Below, in pieces: positions 49,745 through 56,412 of a DNA stretch of 64,000 nt. The position numbers and the translations under genes were made by a program. Numbering within the stretch: the stretch's first letter is position 1; every line of letters starts with the position of its first letter. The DNA comes from Plantibacter auratus (GTDB lineage: Bacteria; Actinomycetota; Actinomycetes; Actinomycetales; Microbacteriaceae). Location: positions 332,840 to 396,839 of the forward strand of contig NZ_JBOBFV010000004.1 in the NCBI RefSeq assembly GCF_050587365.1. Reading direction: 5' to 3'. Below the pieces are notes generated by a model. That model saw only the letters and a list, made by a program, of their open reading frames with translations, did no database searches and had not been told where the DNA came from.

Positions 49745-50404
49745 ATGAGCACTGTGATCCCCTTCTCCCAGGCCCTGCGCGAGCGCACATCCTCCGGCCA
49801 CTCCTCCAGCGAGGGGGCGGACTTCATGAGCGACCTCATGACCGGGAAGGGTTCGAAGGAGGACTACATCGCCCTCGTGGCGCAGCACTTCTTCATCTAC
49901 GAAGCGCTCGAGGCCGCAGCCGACCGCATGCGCGCCGATGCCGTCGCCGCTCCGTTCATCAGCGACAAGCTGACGCGGCTCCCCGCCATCGTGCAGGACC
50001 TCGAGTTCCTCATCGGTCCGGACTGGCGCGAACAGATCACCCCACTCCCCACCACTGCCCGGTACGTGGCACGGATCAACGAGGTCGGCGCCGTCTGGCC
50101 CGGCGGCTTCGTCGCGCACCACTACACCCGGTACCTCGGCGACCTCTCGGGCGGGCAGATCATCCGCACGCTCATGCAGCGTCAGTTCGGCTTCGACACC
50201 AACGGCGTCGGCTTCTACCTCTTCGGCGACATCGCGAAGCCGCGCGAGTTCAAGGACACCTACCGCGAGCAGCTCGACGCCGTCCCGTGGGACGACGAGG
50301 AGCAGGCCCGCGTGATCGACGAGGTCATGGTGGCGTACCGCTTCAACACCGACCTCTTCCGCGACCTCGCGACCGCGAAGGCCGCAGCGACCGACGTCGC
50401 CTGA
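49745..50404 (+). CDS. hmuO: Heme oxygenase (biliverdin-forming)
   Basis: A 219-residue canonical heme oxygenase that opens heme to biliverdin, carbon monoxide and ferrous iron. SSGHSSSEGADFM gives the proximal His near residue 19, EALEAAADRM is the following helix, and RYLGDLSGGQIIRTLMQRQ is the distal-helix GDLSGG signature. Length and layout match HmuO of Corynebacterium diphtheriae, which is also under DtxR control. The box at 49705 supports iron repression. The partner electron donor is not in the window. Confidence 0.95.
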   Translation: MSTVIPFSQALRERTSSGHSSSEGADFMSDLMTGKGSKEDYIALVAQHFFIYEALEAAADRMRADAVAAPFISDKLTRLPAIVQDLEFLIGPDWREQITPLPTTARYVARINEVGAVWPGGFVAHHYTRYLGDLSGGQIIRTLMQRQFGFDTNGVGFYLFGDIAKPREFKDTYREQLDAVPWDDEEQARVIDEVMVAYRFNTDLFRDLATAKAAATDVA

Positions 50405-50478
50405 CCCGTCCGTCTCAGCCCTCGGCCGGGCGCCGTGCGGTCGGCGAAACGCCCCTCCCGCGTGTCGCTCGCGCGGCG

Positions 50479-50484
50479 TAGCAT
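50479..50484 (+). promoter_or_regulatory. -10 box TAGCAT of the 50492 gene, near-leaderless
   Basis: TAGCAT ends 7 nt before ATG 50492. Confidence 0.5.
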
Positions 50485-50491
50485 CTCGGGC

Positions 50492-51196
50492 ATGGACGTC
50501 ATCCTCGTACCCGGCTTCTGGCTCGACGCATCCTCGTGGAGTGCGGTCACACCCCCGCTCGAGGCAGCCGGTCACCGGGTCCGACCGCTCACCCTCCCCG
50601 GTCTCGAGAGCGTCAGTGCCGACCGCGCCGGCATCGGCCTGCGCGACCACGTCGACGCCGTAGTCGCCGAGATCGACTCCGGCACCGAGCCAGTCGTGCT
50701 CGTCGGGCATTCCGGCGGCGGCGCCATCATCTCCGCCGCGATCGACGCCCGCCCCGACCGCGTCGTCCGCGCCGTCTACGTCGACTCGGGCCCACTCGCC
50801 GACGGCACGTGCATCAACGAGGAACTCCCCTCGTCGGGCTCCGAGATCCCGCTACCCGACTGGACGGTGTTCGACGCGGAGGACCTCGTCGACCTGGACG
50901 ACGAGCTCCGTGAACAGTTCCGCGCCAGAGCCGTCCCGCAACCGAAGGGCGTCGCCGTCGACCGACAGCAGCTCTCCGAGGACGACCGCCGCCTTTCCGT
51001 GCCGGCGACCGTGGTCGCGTGCGAGTTCTCCTCGGAGATGCTGCGCGGCCTGATGGAACAGGGCCACCCGTACGTCGCGGAACTGGCACGGCTGCGCGAC
51101 GTCGAGTTCGTCGATCTGCCGACGGGCCACTGGCCGCAGTTCACGAAGCCGGCCGAGCTCGGTGCGATCCTGCTCCGGGCCGTCGACCGCACCTGA
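50492..51196 (+). CDS. Alpha/beta hydrolase
   Basis: A 234-residue hydrolase. VILVPGFWLDASSWSAVTPPL carries the oxyanion loop and VVLVGHSGGGAIISAAID the GxSxG elbow near residue 74. GHWPQFTKP near the C-terminus gives the catalytic His. The overall pattern is that of small esterase or haloperoxidase-like members. Substrate unknown. ATG 50492 is favoured by the -10 box 7 nt upstream and by strand 1 starting at once; the frame extends to 50435. Confidence 0.87.
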   Translation: MDVILVPGFWLDASSWSAVTPPLEAAGHRVRPLTLPGLESVSADRAGIGLRDHVDAVVAEIDSGTEPVVLVGHSGGGAIISAAIDARPDRVVRAVYVDSGPLADGTCINEELPSSGSEIPLPDWTVFDAEDLVDLDDELREQFRARAVPQPKGVAVDRQQLSEDDRRLSVPATVVACEFSSEMLRGLMEQGHPYVAELARLRDVEFVDLPTGHWPQFTKPAELGAILLRAVDRT

Positions 51197-51248
51197 GGTC
51201 ACACGACCCGGCGAACGACTCAGGGCAATGCGGGCGGCGGAGGTCCGA

Positions 51249-51683
51249 TCAGGACATGGCGAGCGAGAGCGCCAGCACGCCGAACATGGCGACGAAGACC
51301 AGCGCGAGGACGGCGTACATCGCGATCTGCACGCCGCGTCCCTTGATGACCGCCTGACCTCTCGGTGCGAGCGAGCCTGAGACCCACTGCTGCGCCGGCG
51401 CGATGTAGTCGAGCGTCGGCGCCTCGCCGGGCTGCAGCAGGTAGTCGGCACGGCCGAACTCCCACAGCCAGGCCATCGAGCACGAGACCTGCACGGGACG
51501 GTCGGCTGGAACCGTGAACTGCGACGGTCCCCAGGTCGGTCGGTGCTCGAAGCCGTCGATGCGCACGACGAGTGGGATGAACCCCCAGTATCCGGCGAAC
51601 GGCGGCTTGCTGGCGTTCAGCTCGAGCGTGCGCCAGGCGGTGATCGGACCGGGCTGCGGCCACTGAGCTTGTCCATAGGTCAT
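51249..51683 (-). CDS. Hypothetical membrane-anchored protein, N-terminus built on a repeat
   Basis: A 144-residue protein. The first part (about residues 15-90) is a beta-rich cytoplasmic domain with ITAWRTLELNASKPPFAGYW and VQVSCSMAWLWEF, and the C-terminus has one helix (about 118-142, IAMYAVLALVFVAMFGVLAL). I do not recognise it. Codons 3-9 (YGQAQWP) lie in a sequence 51662-51676 close to the dispersed repeat. It lies downstream of the helicase gene on the same strand, with a repeat pair in between. Confidence 0.65.
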   Translation of the reverse strand: MTYGQAQWPQPGPITAWRTLELNASKPPFAGYWGFIPLVVRIDGFEHRPTWGPSQFTVPADRPVQVSCSMAWLWEFGRADYLLQPGEAPTLDYIAPAQQWVSGSLAPRGQAVIKGRGVQIAMYAVLALVFVAMFGVLALSLAMS

Positions 51684-51751
51684 GAGCGACAATCGTAGTT
51701 CTTCGGGTGCAGTCCCGCTCGCACAAACTCTGCCGATCCCTAAGCCCAACC

Positions 51752-51822
51752 CCGGTCCCTGAGCCTGTCGAAGGGCACGTGCGACCGTTGCAACGCCGCC
51801 CTTCGACAGGCTCAGGGACCGG
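51752..51822. repeat. Perfect inverted pair of dispersed repeats downstream of the helicase gene
   Basis: Arms 51752-51776 and 51798-51822 are perfect 25-bp reverse complements with a 21-nt loop. They stand 26 bp past the stop of the helicase gene and may end its transcript. Confidence 0.9.
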
Positions 51823-51847
51823 ACTGCTTCGGCCGAGACCGGAGACG

Positions 51848-53107
51848 CTACTGCCCCGACATGAACCGCTTCACGTCGGTGTCGACGATGATGTCGCTCG
51901 GGCGCAGCGGCCGGGAGAGGTAGAGACCGTCGAGCGTCGAGATGCGGCTGAGCGCCACGTAGCTCTGCCCCGGGCTGAACGCGCGGCTGCCGAGGTCGAC
52001 GATCGCGCGGTCGTAGGTCTTGCCCTGCGACTTGTGGATGGTGACCGCCCACGCGAGCCGCAGCGGGAACTGCGTGAACTCGGCCACGATGTCGCGCTTC
52101 AGCTGCTTCGTCACCGAGGAGTAGGAGTACTTGTACTTCTCCCACGTCGCCGGCTCGACCTCGAACTGCTCGCCGTCGACCTCGACCCAGACGGTGGAGT
52201 CGATCTTCACCACGGTCCCGAGCGTGCCGTTCACCCAGCGACGCTCGCTGTCGTTGCGGAGGAACATGACCTGCGCACCGACCTTGAGGTCGAGCGCCTC
52301 GTCGGCGGGGAACGCCCGGCCGCCGAAGTCGCCCGAGACCTCCGCGTTGGCGGTGAGTGGCTTGCCGTCGAGCTTGGCGAGCGCCGCCTTGTTGATGCGG
52401 TCGACGGTGTCGTTGCGGCTCGCGAGGGTGATGACGCCGTCTTCGGGAGGAGTCCTGGCGCCCATGCCGTTCAGCCGGCCGGCCATCTCGGCGGTGACCT
52501 GGCCATGCCGGACGCCGTTGAGCAGGTACTTGAACTCGGCCTCGTGCTGGCGGTGGATCTCCGTGAGCTCGACGAGCTGCAGCGGAGTCTCGGACCACAC
52601 CTTGGCGTCGAAGAACCAGAACGAGCGGTAGGTGTCGGCGATGTACGCCCGTTCCTCGAGGCTGCCGGGCACCGGAGCGAGCTGGTACGGGTCGCCGAAG
52701 AGCACGATCTGCACGCCACCGAACGGCTCGCGCGGCCGCTGCCGGGCCTGCCGGAGACTCCGGTCCATGGCGTCCATGAGGTCGGCGCTCACCATGGAGA
52801 CCTCATCGACGACGAGGGTGTCGATGGAGTTGAGCAGCTTGCGGGTCTGATCGTTCTGGTCGATCGTGTGGTCGGCGATGAGCCCGATCGGCAGGCGGAA
52901 CAACGAGTGGATCGTCTGGCCGCCGACGTTCAGCGCGGCGACACCCGTCGGGGCGCAGATGGCCAGCTGCTTCGAGGTGTTCCAGGCGAGGTGGTTGAGG
53001 AGCGTCGACTTCCCGGTGCCCGCTCGACCCGTCACGAACAGGTGCTCGCGGGTGCTCTCGATGCGGTCGAAGACGGCTTGCTGCTCGGCGGAGAGGGCTA
53101 CGCTCAT
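51848..53107 (-). CDS. Pif1-like/RecD-like DNA helicase
   Basis: A 419-residue superfamily 1B helicase of the Pif1 type. FVTGRAGTGKSTLLNHLAW near residues 24-42 is Walker A, TLVVDEVSMVS is Walker B, and IVLFGDPYQLAPV is motif III. TEIHRQ is motif IV-like, and AWAVTIHKSQGKTYDRAIVDLG, then YVALSRISTLDGLYL are motifs V-VI. It is likely to unwind DNA 5' to 3', for instance at G-quadruplexes or forks; its partners are unknown. ATG 53107 directly precedes the ATPase domain. Confidence 0.92.
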   Translation of the reverse strand: MSVALSAEQQAVFDRIESTREHLFVTGRAGTGKSTLLNHLAWNTSKQLAICAPTGVAALNVGGQTIHSLFRLPIGLIADHTIDQNDQTRKLLNSIDTLVVDEVSMVSADLMDAMDRSLRQARQRPREPFGGVQIVLFGDPYQLAPVPGSLEERAYIADTYRSFWFFDAKVWSETPLQLVELTEIHRQHEAEFKYLLNGVRHGQVTAEMAGRLNGMGARTPPEDGVITLASRNDTVDRINKAALAKLDGKPLTANAEVSGDFGGRAFPADEALDLKVGAQVMFLRNDSERRWVNGTLGTVVKIDSTVWVEVDGEQFEVEPATWEKYKYSYSSVTKQLKRDIVAEFTQFPLRLAWAVTIHKSQGKTYDRAIVDLGSRAFSPGQSYVALSRISTLDGLYLSRPLRPSDIIVDTDVKRFMSGQ

Positions 53108-53161
53108 GATGCTTCGGTTCCCTCCCGTTTTCGCCCTCCAATCCTACGCGAGGTGCCCGCC

Positions 53162-53167
53162 TAGGAT
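53162..53167 (+). promoter_or_regulatory. -10 box TAGGAT of the 53174 gene, leaderless
   Basis: TAGGAT ends 6 nt before ATG 53174. Confidence 0.5.
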
Positions 53168-53173
53168 GTCAGG

Positions 53174-54241
53174 ATGAGCCATGTCGCGACACGTGGGGAG
53201 CTGCGACGCCCGGGAACGGTGCGCGGTGCGCTCGTCCGCGCCGTCGTGCTGTGGCTCTGCATCGCGGCGCTGCTCGTCGCGGCCATCGTCTCCGCCTGGT
53301 CGGCCGTCGCCCGCGACGTCTACGGCGCCGGTTCCTTCGCGCGCGGCTACCTGGACGCCCTCGCAGACGACGACGCCGCGACCGCGCTCGCGTTGCCCGG
53401 AGTCGCCCTGAGCTCCGCCGAACTCGCCGACGCGGGCCTGCCGGCCGAGAGCTCGGACGCCCTGCTCCGGAGCGAGGCGCTCGGCACGATCGAGGACGTG
53501 CGCCTCGTCTCCGACGTCACGACGGGCTCGGGCGCCCACGAGGTCACCTTCTCGTACCGACTCGCTGGGCAGCCGCACAGCACGGTGTTCTCGATCACGA
53601 GCGGCGAGCGCACCTTCGGGCTGTTCCCGTCGTGGCGCTTCGAGACGAGCCCGTTGAGCGTCGTCCAGCTGACGGTCGCGCACACGACCGGGTTCCGGGC
53701 GAACGGCTTCGAGCTCGACACCCGCCGCGTCGCGGAAGGGACCGAGGGGGCCTTCACCTCCACCATCCCGCTCCTCACCTTCACGCCGGGCAGCGTCGAC
53801 TTCGACGTCGACACCACCTACCTGGCGGCGTCGGTGGAGACGGCGACGACGACCGAGATCGCGAGCGTCGTCGACGCCGAGGTGACCGCGAGTGCCACCT
53901 CGGACTTCGTCGGGGAGGTCCAGACGCAGATCGACGGCTACCTCGACAACTGCGCCACGCAACAGGTCCTCCAGCCCACTGGGTGCCCGTTCGGCATGGT
54001 GATCCGCGATCGCGTGGACGACCTACCGGTGTGGTCCATCGCGGCCTACCCCGTGGTGGCGGTCCAGCCGGGCGACAGCGGTTGGCAGATGCCTGCGACG
54101 GCCGGAGCCGCGCACCTCGTCGTCGACGTGAAGTCGTTGTTCGACGGCACGGTCTCGACCCTCGACGAGGACGTCCCGTTCACGCTGTCGGCGTTCGTGA
54201 CGATCCGCGACGACGGCTCCCTCTACATCGACCTCCGCTGA
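53174..54241 (+). CDS. Single-pass membrane protein with a large extracellular domain
   Basis: A 355-residue protein with one N-terminal helix (about residues 17-42, GALVRAVVLWLCIAALLVAA) and a large beta-rich outer part. Three roughly similar segments can be traced (ARGYLDALADDDAATALAL; TYLAASVETATTTEIASVV; MPATAGAAHLVVDVKSLFDG). The pattern YLDNCATQQVLQPTGCPFG contains a Cys pair. I do not recognise the family. The start is fixed by the -10 box. It converges on the CopD-CtaG gene across a long palindrome. Confidence 0.8.
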   Translation: MSHVATRGELRRPGTVRGALVRAVVLWLCIAALLVAAIVSAWSAVARDVYGAGSFARGYLDALADDDAATALALPGVALSSAELADAGLPAESSDALLRSEALGTIEDVRLVSDVTTGSGAHEVTFSYRLAGQPHSTVFSITSGERTFGLFPSWRFETSPLSVVQLTVAHTTGFRANGFELDTRRVAEGTEGAFTSTIPLLTFTPGSVDFDVDTTYLAASVETATTTEIASVVDAEVTASATSDFVGEVQTQIDGYLDNCATQQVLQPTGCPFGMVIRDRVDDLPVWSIAAYPVVAVQPGDSGWQMPATAGAAHLVVDVKSLFDGTVSTLDEDVPFTLSAFVTIRDDGSLYIDLR

Positions 54242-54311
54242 AGCCCGCGAACTGTCACTCCGACACAGTCCGACACCCCTCACACTGTTCCGGAGTGACA
54301 GTTCGCGGGCT
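54242..54311. terminator. Long perfect inverted repeat between convergent genes
   Basis: Arms 54242-54262 and 54291-54311 are perfect 21-bp complements (outer AGCCCGCGAACTG) with a 28-nt loop that holds ACAGT and ACTGT as a second inner stem. It begins 1 nt after the plus-strand stop and covers the minus-strand stop. A bidirectional terminator is likely. Confidence 0.7.
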
Positions 54312-56304
54312 AGGAGCGGGTGTCGTTGGCCGCCATGCGCGCGAGACGCTCGTTGTACTCGTTGAGCTCCGCGTCGTTCGTGCGGTCCGCGTTGCGATCG
54401 AGTCGCTTCTGGTCCTTCGCGTCGCTCTTGCTCCACGAGATCGCGACCGCGACGGCGAGCGCCAGGGTCGGGATCTCGCCGACGCTCCAGGCGATCCCGC
54501 CGCCCGTCTGCTGGTCGAGGAGCGGTGCCTGCCCCCACGTGCGTCCCATCGCCCCGAACCAGTCGGCGAGGAACAGCCCGGTCGAGGAGATGATCGCCAG
54601 CCCGAAGAACGCGTGGAACGCCATCGTCGCGAAGAGCAGCAGGAGCCGCATCGGGTACGGCAGGCGATACGGGACCGGGTCGATGCCGATGAGCGACTGC
54701 ACGAAGAGGTAGCCGGTGATGAGGAAGTGCACGACCATCCACTCGTGGCCGATGTGGTCCTCCATCGACCAGCGGAACAGCGGCGTGTAGTAGAACACCC
54801 AGAGTGATCCGGCGAAGAGCACCGCGGTGACGATCGGGTTCGAGACGATCCCCGCGAACTTCGAGTGCACGGCCAGGAGCACCCACTCCCGACCCCCTCG
54901 GGAGTCGTCCGAGCGCTTCCGCACCGCCCGCGCGAGCAGTGTGACAGGCGCTCCGGGGACGAGGAGCACGGGGACGAGCATGGTGAGGCCCATGTGTCCG
55001 AGCATGTGCACGCTGAAGAGGTACGGCTGGTAGACGTTGATGCCGCCGCAGGTGAGGTAGAAGAGCACGAGCAGGCCGAGCACCCAGCTGACGGTGCGGA
55101 GGATCGGCCAGGAGTCGCCGCGGCGGTGGAGGCGGACGACACCCGCGATGTAGAAGAAGATGCCGAAGGCACAGGCGAGCAACCACAGCAGGTCGATGTT
55201 CCACTCGGTGAAGTACCGCGCGAAGGTCAGTTCCGGCGGCAATTCCTCCCCGGTGAGCAGCACCGCGGGTGTCGGCGCGGTCGGCACGGTCTGGTCGACC
55301 GGCGGGGCGGTCTTCGCCAGGGCCGCGGCGGCACCGGAGGCGATGCCCATGAACCCGAGCTCGAGGGCGACCAGCCACCAGAAGGTGCCGGTGCGGCCCG
55401 CCGGGGTGTCAGCTCGCGCAGCGGCGGAGCGCTCGATGCGGCCGATGAGCACCCGACGCTGCAGCGCGCCGAACAGGCCGAGCGCCAGCAGCGCGAAGAC
55501 CTTGACGAGGACGAGGATGCCGTACGGGGTGCCCAGGCGGTCGAGCGAGCCGATGCGCAGCTCGGCGCTCACGTATCCGGAGACCGCCACGACGACGAAG
55601 GACACGAGTGCCACGGTCGAGTACCGCATGAGCACGGGGGCGAGCCGGCCGTCTTCGAGGGTCTTGCGGATGAAGACGAGCGTGAGCAGACCGCCGAGCC
55701 AGATGGCGGCGAACACGAGGTGCAGGCCGAGCGCGGTGACGGCGGCGTTGTGCCCGCTCGCCTCGGCGGAGTGGCCCTGCTGGGCCATCGGCAGCAGCGA
55801 CACGAGGGACAGCCCGAAGACGAACACGAGCACCGTGTGGTTGCGGACGGCGAAGCAGAGCACCGTGACGGCCGCGGCGATGAGGGTCGTCTGCAGCCAG
55901 GCCTGACCCGACTCGATCCCGGTGAAGAAGAGGCTGAGCTTCGCGCCGAACGCGTCGTCGAAGGTGAGCGGCACCTGCGTGACGTTCAGGAAGGTGAAGA
56001 AGCCCGTCACGCCTGACGCGACGGTGAAGACCGCGGCGCCGGCTGCGGCGACGTCGAGCGCCGCCCCGTACTCGCGCCGGTCCGGGCTGAGCGCCCAGCA
56101 GGCCATGAGCAACGCACCGATGGTGACGGCGGCGCTCAGGTTGACGAGCAGTTGTGCGATCGGGAGCCCCCACCGCACCACGGCGCCGGGATCGCCCAGG
56201 AGTTGCGCATCCGCTCCACCGCCGAAGGCCAGACCCGCGAGGAGGGTCGCCACAGCCACGAGGAGCAGGAGGGCAGGACCCGCGAGGCGGACGACACGAT
56301 TCAC
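54310..56304 (-). CDS. CopD-CtaG fusion membrane protein
   Basis: A 664-residue protein. The N-terminal half (about 1-300) has eight or more helices and matches the CopD-like copper-resistance domain (HNAAVTALGLHLVFAAIWLGGL; ELRIGSLDRLGTPYGILVLV). The C-terminal half (about 340-620) matches the caa3-type oxidase assembly factor CtaG: SVHMLGHMGLTMLVPVLLVPGAP, EWMVVHFLITGYLFVQSLIG, and GLAIISS. A charged tail of about 45 residues follows. It likely brings copper to cytochrome oxidase, or imports copper for it. This fusion is common in actinobacteria. Confidence 0.92.
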   Translation of the reverse strand: MNRVVRLAGPALLLLVAVATLLAGLAFGGGADAQLLGDPGAVVRWGLPIAQLLVNLSAAVTIGALLMACWALSPDRREYGAALDVAAAGAAVFTVASGVTGFFTFLNVTQVPLTFDDAFGAKLSLFFTGIESGQAWLQTTLIAAAVTVLCFAVRNHTVLVFVFGLSLVSLLPMAQQGHSAEASGHNAAVTALGLHLVFAAIWLGGLLTLVFIRKTLEDGRLAPVLMRYSTVALVSFVVVAVSGYVSAELRIGSLDRLGTPYGILVLVKVFALLALGLFGALQRRVLIGRIERSAAARADTPAGRTGTFWWLVALELGFMGIASGAAAALAKTAPPVDQTVPTAPTPAVLLTGEELPPELTFARYFTEWNIDLLWLLACAFGIFFYIAGVVRLHRRGDSWPILRTVSWVLGLLVLFYLTCGGINVYQPYLFSVHMLGHMGLTMLVPVLLVPGAPVTLLARAVRKRSDDSRGGREWVLLAVHSKFAGIVSNPIVTAVLFAGSLWVFYYTPLFRWSMEDHIGHEWMVVHFLITGYLFVQSLIGIDPVPYRLPYPMRLLLLFATMAFHAFFGLAIISSTGLFLADWFGAMGRTWGQAPLLDQQTGGGIAWSVGEIPTLALAVAVAISWSKSDAKDQKRLDRNADRTNDAELNEYNERLARMAANDTRS

Positions 56305-56350
56305 GCTGCAAGCCTACGCGGCGCTGCTGGGAACCCCGACCGCAGCGGGC

Positions 56351-56407
56351 TCAGCCGAAACACCGGTCCCTCAGCCGAACCACCGGTCCCTGAGCCTGTC
56401 GAAGGGC
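56351..56407. repeat. 20-bp tandem repeat leading into a dispersed repeat copy
   Basis: TCAGCCGAAACACCGGTCCC (56351-56370) and TCAGCCGAACCACCGGTCCC (56371-56390) differ at one base, and lead into a full inverted copy of the dispersed element (56383-56407). They lie just past the stop of sbcC. Confidence 0.85.
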
Positions 56408-56412
56408 GCCGC

